A program made the position numbers and the translations under genes. Shown piece after piece: positions 53,938-64,000 of a stretch of 64,000 nucleotides of DNA. Every line of letters starts with the position of its first letter. Position 1 is the stretch's first letter. The notes beneath the pieces are model-generated. The model worked only from the letters and a program-made list of their open reading frames with translations, was not told the DNA's origin and did no database searches. The stretch spans positions 38,716,751 through 38,780,750 of the forward strand of contig CM075942.1 of NCBI GenBank assembly GCA_038030265.1. The letters run 5' to 3'. Origin of the DNA: Corythucha ciliata. Lineage: Eukaryota; Arthropoda; Insecta; Hemiptera; Tingidae.

Positions 53938-56385
53938 CAGGGTGTTTCAAAACTTAATGGCAATATTTTTCTGGCTTATTCCTGACCTAAAAATAATACG
54001 ATTTGACGAAATAATCGTGGGTCGAAACTGATTTCCCACTGAGATACGGCCAATTTAGTTTTTTCCGATTTTATGGTGTTTTTTGTTCAAAATGTTCGAT
54101 TTCTGGACCTTTCCCTTGTTCAAAATGCATTTATGAGCACATTTTCGGAAAGCCCATGAAATTTCCTACAGAATGCAACCATTTTTATTCGACAAAATGT
54201 GCTGTAAGATTTAAAGTAGCCTATCTAAGCGTGCGGCAATTATCTGGTCTCACAATCTGCCCCCTAAACGATTCATGATTTCACCCCTCTTGTTTTCGTC
54301 TATGGATCTCCCATTTTACCAAAAGTTGCCCCATTTAATAAGCTTCAAAATCGTGTGTTTGAATTTGTAGATCGCCACCTTAGAATTAGAGATAATCCAC
54401 TTTCAATCAATAAAGTCATGCATACGAAATAGGAAACAAAGATTTACTTGACCAATTTGTGAATGAAAAAAATAACGAAAAGTAATAAAGAATTCAAGAA
54501 TTTCTTGAATTTCAAGAATCAAATTCATTGTGGCAAAATTGGCTCGAAATGGCCTCCATTTACTCGGCGGCATGTCTCCACTCGGAGGACGAAACTTTTG
54601 GAGACGCGTCTTAACACATGTCGATTTCTACGAATAGTTTCGAAACCATCTATTATCCTTTGTCTTAACTCATCAACATTTTCTATTGAGCCTCCTCCGT
54701 ACACTAGAGCCTTTAAATGACCCCAAACATAAAAGTCCATTGGGGTCAAGTCGGGCGATCTGGGAGGCCATTGCGTCGGACCACCGCGGCCTATCCACCG
54801 GTGTTCGAAAACGTTGTCCAGCTCCCTTCTTGCATCGCGGCTGAAATGGGGGGGTGCGCCATCGTGCATGAACCACATGTTTCTTCTGATATTCAGAGGT
54901 ACATTTTCCAAGAGTGGAGATGGATCATTTCGTAAGAAATCGGTGTAATTCTGCCCATTCAAGTGTCCAGTTATAAAAAACGGACCAATTAAAAAATCAC
55001 CGACTAAGCCGCCCCAGACGTTCAAACTGAACTGCCTCTGATGGCTTCGTTCTACAGTTGCATGTGGATTTCGCACATCCCAGAAATGGTTATTTTTGAA
55101 ATTGAATGTACCATTTCTAGAAAACCCAGCTTCGTCCGTAAACAGAATGTTCCGTTCGAAATTATAAATGTCTCTGCGAGTTCTTAGGAGAAAATCACAA
55201 AACTGCATCCGTTGCGCGGGATCCTGTTCCTCCAAAGCCTGGACCTTCTGGATATGGAACGGGTACAGATTATGGTCGTGCAAAATTCTCCAAACCGTTG
55301 AATGCGACAAATTTTGTTGTTGTCCAATCACTCTTGTACTTAACGTCGGATCTTCTACAACTCGAGCTAAAATGTGTTCTTCCGCTGCGGCCGTTCTCAC
55401 TCTTCTTGGTCGTCCACCTTGGTTTCGACTTTGGAAACTCCCTTTAAAAAACGCGCTGTCATTATTATTGAACTAACTGCGCTATTAAAATACTTCACGA
55501 ACACCTACCTCTTTCCCTCAAAGTTCGATCTACACGCAGAAACACAAATCGGTGCGGTAACCGTCGATTAGGAAACGCTTCCTGGTACATACGGCTTGCA
55601 AGAGCACAATTACCAAAAGCTCTGGCGTACATAATGTGTATGTCAGCTTGCTCTTCAAAAGAATAATTTACCATTTTTGTTGGGCAGCGATTCGAATAAC
55701 ACAAATGGCAAGACTAATGTACAACGAAAGAAAAAATGATCTGCTCTTTATTCTTCCAGTTCATTATTTTCTCTTTTGTCTATGACGACAACACAAACAA
55801 CTGACAACAAAAAGTAAAACAAACAAAATATTGGGGCCAGTTTTGACCGGCTGAAACTTCGACAATGAAGCATCGTGAAATGTCACTTGTCAGACATGTA
55901 TGCATGACTTTATTGATTGAAAGTGGATTATCTCTAATTCTAAGGTGGCGATCTACAAATTCAAACACACGATTTTGAAGCTTATTAAATGGGGCAACTT
56001 TTGGTAAAATGGGAGATCCATAGACGAAAACAAGAGGGGTGAAATCATGAATCGTTTAGGGGGCAGATTGTGAGACCAGATAATTGCCGCACGCTTAGAT
56101 AGGCTACTTTAAATCTTACAGCACATTTTGTCGAATAAAAACGGTTGCATTCTGTAGGAAATTTCATGGGCTTTCCGAAAATGTGCTCATAAATGCATTT
56201 TGAACAAGGGAAAGGTCCAGAAATCGAACATTTTGAACAAAAAACACCATAAAATCGGAAAAAACTAAATTGGCCGTATCTCAGTGGGAAATCAGTTTCG
56301 ACCCACGATTATTTCGTCAAATCGTATTATTTTTAGGTCAGGAATAAGCCAGAAAAATATTGCCATTAAGTTTTGAAACACCCTG
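53938..56385. mobile_element. Tc1/mariner-like element with ~487-bp inverted repeats and intact transposase
   Basis: The ends CAGGGTGTTTCAAAACTTAA are exact inverses. The arms (53938-54424 and 55899-56385) are nearly identical, sharing CTAAAAATAATACGATTTGA, GTGGGTCGAAACTGATTTCC and further. Between them lies a two-exon transposase on the minus strand. The left flank is TA; the right flank is AA, so the TA duplication is not preserved on the right. This is the only one of the three CAGGGTG elements here with a gene. Confidence 0.92.
54525..55704 (-). CDS. DDE transposase of the IS630-Tc1-mariner superfamily, two exons, intact
   Basis: Exon 1 (55674 or 55704 down to 55509) encodes an N-terminal helix-turn-helix-like domain (MVNYSFEEQADIHIMYARAF), of the type annotated DUF4817 in insects. 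A 67-bp intron (55508-55442; GTAGGT...TTTAAAG) joins to exon 2 (55441-54525): GGRPRRVR, a second helix-turn-helix (HSTVWRILHDHN), then the catalytic residues Asp in LFTDEAGFS, Asp in HDGAPPHFS and Asp in SPDLTPMDF. From MVNYSF the product is about 360 residues, without stop or shift. MVNYSF is the preferred start because the ten residues before it are not part of the family pattern. It would mobilise its own element and perhaps the palindromes next door. Confidence 0.92.
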
Positions 56386-56762
56386 AAAACATGCCATGAC
56401 CCATGTTCGCCACCATCACGACGAGACCAATAGTGCATTTTGACATAATTGAAATGCAGTGCACTAAAAAATGGAAAATATCGAAAATCAGCTGTTCTAT
56501 CACACGGGTTCAGGTCACTTGTGTGATAAATTTTCATATCGCACTACCTAGCACGCTTGTCAGCTCATGAATTCATATCGCACAGGTGTGCGTTAGGAGA
56601 ACAGCTGATTACACCAATTAGTGCATTTCATTCTGAAAATGCACTATTGGTCTCGTCGTGATGGTGGCAAACATGGGTCATGTCATGTTTTTTTCACGTT
56701 TCAGAACCTCTAGAACACGAATTCAGTGGTCTCCGGAATTCATATATATATATATTTCTTCA
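56386..56762. mobile_element. Palindromic element remnant with duplicated 43-bp arm
   Basis: 56388-56430 (AACATGCCATGACCCATGTT through GACGAGACCA) is mirrored at 56637-56690, and the outer arm to 56744 mirrors 53801-53908. The loop contains AGTGCATTT-type inverted repeats and CAGCTGTTCT mirrored. An AT microsatellite follows. Confidence 0.75.
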
Positions 56763-56768
56763 TATATA

Positions 56769-57063
56769 TGTAAGACTGGGGAATTTTGAACACAAACCGA
56801 ATAACACCAAGATTCGATGCTCAAGCTTTTATTGAGAATCGAAAACTAAGTCGATTCCAATATAACGAACGCTTAACTTTTAGCTATAAAATATTGTTTT
56901 CCGTGAGAACACGAGAAGTGGAGTCCACAGAGTATAGAACGCGACTGCCTCGCAGGACAGTTTACAAAAAAAGATTTAAACAGAGATGAGAAATAAATTA
57001 GAAGAAAGAAGTAAAAGGATCAAAGTCCAACAATAAGGTTCGAAGACTGGCGAGAAACTTACA
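56769..57063 (-). repeat. 3' LTR of Ty3/gypsy element 4 (295 bp)
   Basis: On the minus strand it starts TGTAAGTTTCTCG and ends CCAGTCTTACA, with AATAAA about 65 bases from the end. It lies directly after the polypurine tract. The other side abuts TATATATA, a preferred gypsy target. No matching 5' LTR exists in the window. Confidence 0.85.
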
Positions 57064-57076
57064 TCCCCCCAACCAA
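57064..57076 (-). other. Polypurine tract of element 4
   Basis: The minus strand reads TTTGGTTGGGGGGA directly before the LTR start TGTAAG. Confidence 0.75.
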
Positions 57077-57309
57077 AGAGGTGTGAGACAGTGAAGCTAA
57101 TTTTCCGCAGAGTAATAGGTGATAAGTTGATATGTACACGTATAGCGTTAGTTAGTTAGTATAAGATTAATCGGTACAACATTGGTGAATAAAGGCTAGA
57201 CTATGAACTGAGAGTGATTTACAAATGCCCTAGTAATAAGGTAGTATTGTAGACAATTTCTACGATACCTTTGATTTCTTTCGTATGCCGAAATCACGAA
57301 CACCAATCA

Positions 57310-60300
57310 TGATCGAAATTTGGATTAGCTGTGGTTGTTGGGTGTGTTCGACCCTTGATTGTTTACCCTGATGATCTTACTTATGTGGTACAAGCGTTTG
57401 TCGTCGGTACCGTTGTAGCCTACGTTGACCTGGTACACCGAGTTGGATAACTTGTTCACGATGGGAAACGGACCCGTATTTCGTCTAGCTTTTTACGGTT
57501 CAGTCTGTTCCCGTTCTTTACGTACACGTTGTCTCCTATTGTGAGTGAAACGTTTTTTCTTTTGGAGTCGTATCGTCTCTTGTTTTCGTCGTGGGCTTTT
57601 ACCGAATTTTGGAAGGCTAATTTTGCGTCCCGCTGGTAATTTGGGATTTCGAGAAACTCTTTAGGTGCTGCATGTGGTGGAACACCGTTCATTAAATAAT
57701 TTGGGGTGTATTGGGTGACGCTGTGTATTGTATTGTTATATTCCTCAGCTACTGAGGTCCATGCAATTTTTCGTTTTGTTTCGTTTATTCTGCATCTTAT
57801 TCTATTGACAAGCGTTTGATTCAGCCTTTCGTTCAGTCCGTTGGAGGCTGGGTGATCGATGGCCGTGTAGACATGACTTATATTGTTTTCTTGAAGATAT
57901 CTCGTGAAGTCTTTCGAGCTCAGGCCTGCATACTGGTCTGTGAGCAACGTGCCGATTTGATGGTCGCTCTGCACTTTTTTAATTAGTCTTATGAATTCGT
58001 TAGCAGTTTGGTTTGGTGACGTTGATATAAATGCGAAGCGAGTGAAGTGGTCTACTAGGAGGTGGAGATACCTTTTTGTTGATTTGTTTCCTCCAAATCC
58101 CCCTATCATGTCGATGGACATTATTTGAAAGGGTTCACTTGCTGGACCCAAGTGGCCTAAGAAACCTGTGGGTTTAGTGCGTCTATATTTATTTTTGAGG
58201 CAAATTGTGCATGTGGAACAGAAGTGTTGAATTTCTTTGTACAAATTGTGGAAGTAGTAATAATTTTTGATTGTATTTATAATGTGTTTCGGCCCTACGT
58301 GGCCGTATTTTAGGTGTACTTTTTGAACGAGTTGTAAGCCGTATTCCTTATCGATTATTATTTGTTCTCTAGCCCTAGTTTTCCGCAAGATTATTCCGTG
58401 TTTTAAAATATCGCGTTTTCCCTTAGTGATGTTCTTCTGGCTATCCCGAATTTCCTCTAACTCGAGCAGATTAGCTGTGCGTAGTGGTTCGTGGTCATCT
58501 GTGTTGTAGTCACTTGCGAGTACTGGGTTTCTCGATAGGCAGTCCGCTTCTGCATTTGCGGATCCCGATCTGTAGATTATGTCGAAATCATACTGTAAGA
58601 GATAGTTTGCGAGATCGCCTAGCTCCTCATCTGTCCTTGCTTTCAATTTGAGATTTTCCAGAGGTTTATGATCGGTAATAATTTTAAATTGGCGGCCTAT
58701 CAACCAGTACCGCCAGTATTTCACGGCTTCTTTAATCGCTAAACTCTCCAAGTAGATAGCTTTTTGTCTCTTTTGGCTCTCGTTGAGCTTCTTGGAGAAG
58801 TAAGCAACGGGTTTTTCAACTCCGTCTGGTTGAGGCTGCTTAAGGATCGCTCCGATACCTTCTATGCTCGCATCAGTATAAATTACGATCGGGAAGTTTC
58901 GGTCAAAAATGGCTAGCACGGGGGAGGATGTTAGGTAAGTTTTGATTCGCTCAAAAGCTTCCTGGCATTGTTGCGTCCATGCGAATTTGACGTCTTTTCG
59001 AAGAAGATTGTGAAAAATGTCAAGTGTTTTTGCTGCGTTTTGGATGTATTTATGGTAGAAGTTTATTTTACCCAGAAACTGACGAATATTTTTTTGATGT
59101 TTTGGCGTAGGGAAGTTTTTAATAGCTATTAAATTATCGTTGACAGGTCTGACTGCGTTGTTTTCTATGACGTGACCCAAATATTGGATGGAGTTAGTGG
59201 CAAAATTGCATTTGATGAACTTTAGTTTGAATCCCTCCTTTTTGATTGCCTCCATTAGAGCCTCGAGATGTCGGATGTGTTGTTCAAAAGTTTTAGAGAA
59301 GATGAGTATGTCGTCTATGTAGTTACAACAGAAGTCACCTAGCCCATTCCGTCGGATGATACCCGAGATTATTCTTTGGAAAATTGCGGGTGATGTTTTT
59401 AAGCCAAACGGCATGGCGACCCACTGCCAGTGGCCGTGTTGGGTAATAAATCCCGTTTTATATCGATCTTTGGTACGTATAGGTATGGTCCAGAAGGCCA
59501 TGTTAATATCTAAGGCGGAAAACCATCTGCAATCTCGGGTTTTGGCTATAATGTCATCAATGAGCGGAAACGGCTGGCTCTCAGGAACCAGAAGTTTGTT
59601 TAGTTCCCTGAAGTCCACGCATAATCTTGTTTTTTCTTTTTTATTACTTTCACCTGTTTTTTTGTACGCCAGCGTGACCGGTGCGGCAAATGGTGAACAT
59701 GATTCCTCTATGATGCCGTGGTTTAAAAGCTCACCAATCTGTTTTTCAATTTCCTTCTGGTCATCATAAGAGCACCTATAGGGTTTTTTCGCTATGTATT
59801 TGTCTTCCACCAGTTTTATATGTGCTTCGTGTTTTTGCACTGTGCCTATATCCTTTTGGTTTTTTGCCAATAGCGTGCCGTGTTTGTCAATTAAGTCATA
59901 AATATGTTGTTTTTTTTCAGTATCTAAATGAGCCGTTTTTATTTCAAACTGCTCGATAGGAATATGTTCGTTCCAATTTATTTGAATGTGTTCACCGTTG
60001 TGGTTGGTGTACTTTTTTTGTTCCGTGTTAGCCTGGGTGATTTTTAATTCATGATTTTGGCGTAACTTGTAATCTTTTATAGTATCTAGGCCAATTAGGA
60101 TGTCGTATTTAAAGTCCGTATTGTCTATTACAAAAACTCGTGTTTTTTTTTCTATATTGAATATTTTTATTTTTACGTATGCTACACCTTTAATTTTATC
60201 TACTCCACTCATCGTTCTGAAAGTCAAGGGTTTCGTGGTATACATGTTAGTATTTAACGTTTTGAAAAAGTGTAGGGGTAACATTGTAATGTTTGCCCCG

Positions 60301-60350
60301 GGGTCATAAAGGCCCGTGGCGAGTGTGTCTTCTACATTGACTTTCAGCAT
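57310..60350 (-). CDS. Ty3/gypsy pol: protease, RT, RNase H, integrase (element 4)
   Basis: The open frame covers 60350-57456 (964 residues). Protease: LYDPGANITML near residue 17, with Pro-Gly where DTG/DSG is usual. RT: CVDFRELNKLL, ALDINMAFW, active site YIDD near residue 342. RNase H: YTDASIEGIGA, LESLAIKEA, TDHKPLE. Integrase: zinc region (HLKYGHVG then CTICLKN), Asp in MSIDMIGG, Asp in LLTDQYAG, Glu in NGLNERLN. At about 57478 a single-base loss ends the frame; the next frame reads GPFPIVNKLSNSVYQV, the GPY/F domain, and continues to about 57310. It overlaps nothing; gag is 17 bases upstream. Nearly complete; only the C-terminal integrase tail is broken. Confidence 0.93.
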
Positions 60351-60367
60351 GATGAGAGGAGGTAAAT

Positions 60368-61306
60368 TTAGTTTTTTGATTCTACTTCGCTGTTCATCAG
60401 TTCTTCGAGTTCGGTGTTGTTGGCTATTTTAAAATTTTTTTCGCTAGTACTGTTAGAAGGGTTACTGGAGAATTTCTTCGTACGGCACACCGACTCAGGG
60501 TGCATTCTACCGGGTTTGCCTATTTTCTCGCAATAAGAGCAGGGTTTTCGTTCAGTGAAGCCAGGTTTTGAGAAAAATGAATTTTTATTATTGCTAATTG
60601 TAATATTATTATGTGGTTTTGGTAGAACAGCTCTATCTAGTTGATTTAGTTTTATCATTAATTTGTTAACGGTTGTTATTTCTTCCCTGTTCAAACTACT
60701 CTGAATAGACAGCGGGAGCCCCACTACAATGAAGCACACGCGAGTAATTTCACTCAATGTAGGGTCAACATCGACCAGCAAACTAAGTTTCTTTAACGCG
60801 TACTCAGAAATGGAACCCTTAATGAATTTAAAATTATAAGCATAATTTACATTTGACCAACCTTTGTTGGAGAAATTGTCGAGAAACGATTGTTTCCAGG
60901 TTGTCCAGGGCGCGTCTCCTAGGAGTACCCGATTTGCGGTGTACCAGTCGTTTACAGGTCCTTCGATGAACAGGCGTATGACTTCGCAATAGCGTTCCTT
61001 AGGGATGTCAAGGCGTACGCACTCCATCTCCAGCGTTGTGATCCAGGTTGTAGCGTTCAGGTTTTTCCCGTTGAATTTGCTCAGAACGAGGTCCTTTGTT
61101 ACCGATTGTAATGATTTACGTTCAGTTGGCGACTCGTTTTTCTGTGTTTGGTGGGTGGATTCCGTTGATGTCATTTCAAGTTTCAAATTGTCTGATAGTT
61201 CTTCAAGGTACTCTTCTTCGAAACGGGGATTTCCTTCCTCGTCAAGATAGGTTGATTGGAGGTCTCCTGAAAGCGTTATGGTCAGGTTTCGGAATTGTCC
61301 TCTCAT
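60368..61306 (-). CDS. Ty3/gypsy gag (element 4)
   Basis: 312 residues starting MRGQFRNLTITL. An acidic N-terminal part is followed by a capsid-like helical domain (LSKFNGKNLNATTWI, VNDWYTANRVLL, WKQSFLDNF) and one zinc knuckle of the form CSYCEKIGKPGRMHPESVC near residue 265. Gag forms the particle and binds the RNA. Pol starts 17 bases after the gag stop in a different frame, consistent with frameshift or reinitiation. The start ATG has about 140 bases of leader before the element is cut off near 61446. Confidence 0.9.
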   Translation of the reverse strand: MRGQFRNLTITLSGDLQSTYLDEEGNPRFEEEYLEELSDNLKLEMTSTESTHQTQKNESPTERKSLQSVTKDLVLSKFNGKNLNATTWITTLEMECVRLDIPKERYCEVIRLFIEGPVNDWYTANRVLLGDAPWTTWKQSFLDNFSNKGWSNVNYAYNFKFIKGSISEYALKKLSLLVDVDPTLSEITRVCFIVVGLPLSIQSSLNREEITTVNKLMIKLNQLDRAVLPKPHNNITISNNKNSFFSKPGFTERKPCSYCEKIGKPGRMHPESVCRTKKFSSNPSNSTSEKNFKIANNTELEELMNSEVESKN

Positions 61307-61446
61307 TTTGATTGATTTAAATGCGCTCTTGATGATCGGATGTTTTGCGAGTTGTTGGTGTTTTCCGATGGCCTGCTTGTCTGGCGGAAATACGTAGACC
61401 GTTTGACCGCCGAGAAGTTGAAATCGTTTTATGCAAAAGACGGGGC
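61307..61446 (-). other. 5' leader of element 4, LTR missing
   Basis: Non-coding leader upstream of gag. At 61447 the sequence changes to a tandem repeat, so the 5' LTR and primer-binding site are lost. Confidence 0.6.
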
Positions 61447-62035
61447 GTGTGGTCTTGTTAGCACGATAACTCTCAAAGAAATCAACTTAGCGGAACGCGC
61501 TTTGGCACAAAAATCAGTAGTCATAAGACCCCGGTCGGTATTGCATTTGGGCCAAATCGGTCAAGGTGGTGGGGGGAAAAATACGGCTTGAAATGATCAA
61601 AAAATCACTACAAGTCACCAGTTGATTCTAGAAGCATCATATTCAGTACGTATACTACATGTTAACGTAGCCTTTGATTCCAATTTTAATTTTTTGAAAA
61701 AGTCGAGGGGGAGGGGGTGTTGCCCCCGGAGTGGAAGTAAGTGTGTGGTCTTGTTAGCAAGATAACTCTCGAAGAAATCAATTTAGCGGAACGCGCTTTG
61801 GCACAAAAATCAGTAGTCATAAGACCCCGGTCGGTATTGCATTTGGGCCAAATCGGTCAAGGTGGAGGGGGGGAATAGTGGTTAAATGGTCAAAAAATCA
61901 CTACAATTCACCAGTTGATTCTAGATGCATCATATTCAGTACGAATACTCCATGTTAGAGTAGCCTTTGATTCCCATTTTAATTTTTCGAAAAAGTCAAG
62001 GTGGTGGGGGTGGTCGTTCCGGTGTGGAAGTGTAA
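61447..62035. repeat. Two tandem copies of a ~296-bp unit
   Basis: GTGTGGTCTTGTTAGCA(C/A)GA begins at 61447 and 61743. The units are about 90% alike, sharing CGCTTTGGCACAAAAATCAG, GGTCGGTATTGCATTTGGGC and CACCAGTTGATTCTAGA, with poly-G/GA indels. The short frame at 61340-61591 extends into the first copy and has no family. Confidence 0.9.
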
Positions 62036-62436
62036 AAATACCGTTGAACTTCACTAGTTCATCTTAGCGCTCTAAAATTCGACTCAATAATTTAATGTAA
62101 CGAAAGCCCTGGGTTCCATTGAGATTTATCGAAAACTTTGATGGGGTGGGGGGGTTGAAATGGGGGATGAAATTTTTAAAAAATCGCTTTGATTCACACG
62201 TTTAGGTATTATAAAATACGGCACAAAAATTTAAAATAACAAAGCCCTTGGAAAACTACAGAAACTTTTCGACATTTTTGAAGGATGGTGGTGAAAATAG
62301 AGGAAGAAGTTCGGCTTAATGAATAAATTATGGTATCAAAATTATTACTTCTGGGACGGCTTAGGGTATCCGTATACGTAATGAAATGCACTCTTTCCGA
62401 CCGCCAGCTGCCGGAGCGAAATTTTTTTTGACCTGT
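62033..62436. repeat. Right member of a ~400-bp inverted pair (partner 50461-50866)
   Basis: Inverse of 50461-50866. It continues directly from the tandem repeat, so the tandem unit may belong to the same unknown repeat family. Confidence 0.8.
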
Positions 62437-62790
62437 TTTTGTTAGCACTAAACGATTTTTGCGAATAAAACTTAGTGCGCTGAGCGCCCTGTAGAAGATA
62501 AATATGTAATCGCTTCTCGCCTAATTGAGGAGAATTCTATTAATGACCTTCGAAGAAATTATGTGTGGTGCACGGGAGTGAAACTTACACGTAAGAAAAT
62601 AGCGGAACGAATTTTAGTTTGGTCGCCATTCACTGGAAGCGCTAAAGGTTTTTTGAATTACATTTTAAAGATACCCCGCGGTCAGTTGGGCGAATAAATT
62701 TGTGAAACTTTGCATATCCACTCCATTCACTCCAAGCTGACGCTGTCGCTGTCACTTTTGAGACGTGTGCGAAATTGAGCGAATTCGATT
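62437..62790. other. 350 bp without recognised features
   Basis: Nothing identifiable here. Confidence 0.5.
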
Positions 62791-62794
62791 ATAC

Positions 62795-63273
62795 ATATAT
62801 GTCGCATCCACTTGGCGAAATTGTCCACTTCATGAAATGAATGTCCATTTTACGAAGTGGCACCACTTGCCGTAATTTTAGAAAATTACGACATCTGGAC
62901 AAAAAAATATCCATTTCTTGAAAAGGAAATCGCGTTTGTCCAGTTGCTGAAATTAAGCTTCCCTACTACAAGTGGGTGCACAACGTCATTTTTTAGCGGG
63001 TTTTTGAGTGCTCAATAAAATAACTTTTTTAAATAAAACAAAACTTGTTTAAGCATCAGAGATTCCTCACTCATCCATTTCACGAAAAGGATAAAATTGT
63101 GCATCCACTTGCAGCAAGGAAGCTTGATTTCAGCAATTGGACAAACATGAATTCCTTTTCAAGAAATGGACTATTTTTTTGTCCAGATGTCGTAATTGGC
63201 AAGTGGAGCCACTTCGTGAAATGGACATCCATTTCGTGAAGTGGACAATTACTCGACATGGATGCGACATATA
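62795..63273. mobile_element. Foldback MITE (~480 bp) abutting a THAP exon
   Basis: The left arm ATGTCGCATCCA...TTGTCCACTTCATGAAATG and right arm are inverse over about 190 bases, with motifs TTTTGTCCAGATGTCG and AAGCTT-CTGCAA mirrored. Spacer about 100 bases. No gene. Confidence 0.82.
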
Positions 63274-63282
63274 ATATTAATT

Positions 63283-63373
63283 ATTTTTTGCCACGAAAAA
63301 TGTATCGTTCCTGGATGTTCGTCGATGTATGAAGCTGGTGGCCTGATCGGTTTTTTTCGAATTCCAAAGGATG
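63283..63373 (+). CDS. THAP zinc-finger start, partial exon
   Basis: The frame reads KCIVPGCSSM followed by GGLIGFFRIPKDG, the beginning of the THAP C2CH finger: Cys-x-Val-Pro-Gly-Cys and Phe-Phe-x-x-Pro-Lys-Asp. A possible donor follows near 63375 (GCAG|GTTCGC). The remaining His and Cys would lie in a later exon, not found in the window. THAP fingers bind DNA in host regulators and in P-type transposases. The foldback directly upstream may have displaced the original start; the frame reads back into the foldback without a clear initiator. Confidence 0.6.
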
Positions 63374-63469
63374 GCAGGTTCGCTGATTTTATTTTTCTAA
63401 AATTTAGACGACAAGTTTGTGGTTTTATTAACGCATACATTTGTGTCTCTGAGGAAGTCAAGTTTTAAA

Positions 63470-64000
63470 GAAATAAATGGGTATTCAAGCAAAACTTTGG
63501 TTTTTCAATTATCTGTTTCTGTGAATATTCAAGGCTGGACTGGAAAATGTTCATCTCATACATTTTATTAGTGCATTTCCTCATTTTTTAAAGAAAAATT
63601 CCTCGTTTTTCAGAAAAAAAAAATTGGATGGTTTAATTTGAACTTGAAACTACGAAAGTGAAAAATAAAGGGAAACGGAAAAAGGGAATGTAGAAGGGGA
63701 AGGGGGTTCAGAAGATCCCCCCCGTACGTCGCATGGTCCATCGAAGGTTCGGTCGCTATTCACTTGGATCGTCACCGTCGCTCGAAATCGGCCTCACTTT
63801 TTTCCTATTCAGATTCTTCTCTATAGAGTATTAAACCGCTCCCAGGTGTGGTGGGACCGGTGGGGAAACTTAATTTTTTTCGAAGTCTGCGCCCCACTAC
63901 TGATTCTTGCGAATCAAACTATGACACCCTTTATGAGACAAATATAACATAATTGCTTCTCGGCAAAGTTTTAACCCTTAGACGCATAGTGTCGCACCGG
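63470..64000. other. 530 bp without recognised genes
   Basis: AT-rich, then a purine-rich stretch (63650-63710). No coding homology or repeat noticed. A second THAP exon was looked for and not found. Confidence 0.45.

Noticed and set aside
54673..54935. Frames antisense to or in other phases of the DDE transposase
   Set aside because: Shadows; the intact spliced frame explains the sequence.
57064..57310. A possible envelope gene downstream of gypsy pol in element 4
   Set aside because: Only about 250 bases lie between the pol end and the LTR, with no open frame.
1..64000. tRNA or rRNA genes, bacterial operons, CRISPR
   Set aside because: I looked for cloverleaf-like boxes and rRNA landmarks by eye and saw none; a tRNA or covariance-model scan would be decisive.

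Overview
This window is eukaryotic, very probably arthropod and most likely insect. Genes are split by short GT-AG introns, polyadenylation signals and microsatellites are present, and there is no bacterial gene organisation. The transposon mix (Ty3/gypsy, U2-associated non-LTR, P/THAP, PIF/Harbinger, Tigger, piggyBac, hAT, Crypton-like) fits an insect, but the species cannot be named from sequence alone. No ordinary host gene is clearly visible. Nearly everything I can identify is mobile DNA, often nested, and many insertions can be dated relative to one another by their target-site duplications (TSDs).

Layout. 0-6 kb: a decayed palindromic element, a small MITE, a hAT-type element full of ~48-bp repeats, and a palindromic MITE. 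6-11.5 kb: two different Ty3/gypsy elements joined in the same orientation, the 3' half of one fused to the 5' half of another, whose gag carries a 70-bp insertion. 11.7-19.1 kb: a restriction-like-endonuclease non-LTR retrotransposon (copy 1), split by a Ty3/gypsy element with 116-118-bp LTRs and TSD GAGTG. That LTR element lost most of its RT/RNase H and gained a 14-unit foldback, which in turn received a solo LTR. At 19.12 kb a short piece of U2 snRNA sequence joins copy 1 to the 5' part of copy 2 (19.14-21.1 kb). 21.1-23.9 kb: a decayed P-element-like transposase, interrupted by a foldback and carrying a partial exon duplication.

26.05-30.33 kb: a PIF/Harbinger transposon with a Myb/SANT-like gene and a convergent six-exon transposase that reads intact. 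32-33.7 kb: a spliced low-complexity gene between long inverted arms. 36.64-40.52 kb: a second, decayed Harbinger with TTA TSDs and a MITE inside. 40.82-42.93 kb: a Tigger/pogo element with TA TSDs and a broken transposase. 42.96-44.51 kb: a piggyBac-type element (TTAA) containing a hAT (8-bp TSD) containing a MITE. 44.63-49.03 kb: another hAT containing a TTA-flanked element, which itself contains a MITE, a Jockey-like fragment and a further hAT. 49.7-50.2 kb: a tyrosine-recombinase (Crypton-like) remnant.

50.87-56.4 kb: three neighbouring elements all ending in CAGGGTG. Two are near-perfect palindromes without a gene; the third has ~487-bp terminal repeats and an intact two-exon DDE transposase. 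56.77-61.45 kb: a Ty3/gypsy element with gag, pol and a 3' LTR but no 5' LTR. The window ends with tandem repeats, a foldback and a THAP zinc-finger exon.

Working parts: the Harbinger at 26-30 kb and the DDE element at 53.9-56.4 kb are the two that look potentially autonomous. The palindromes and MITEs are plausible substrates for such transposases. Everything else shows frameshifts, stops, deletions or truncation.
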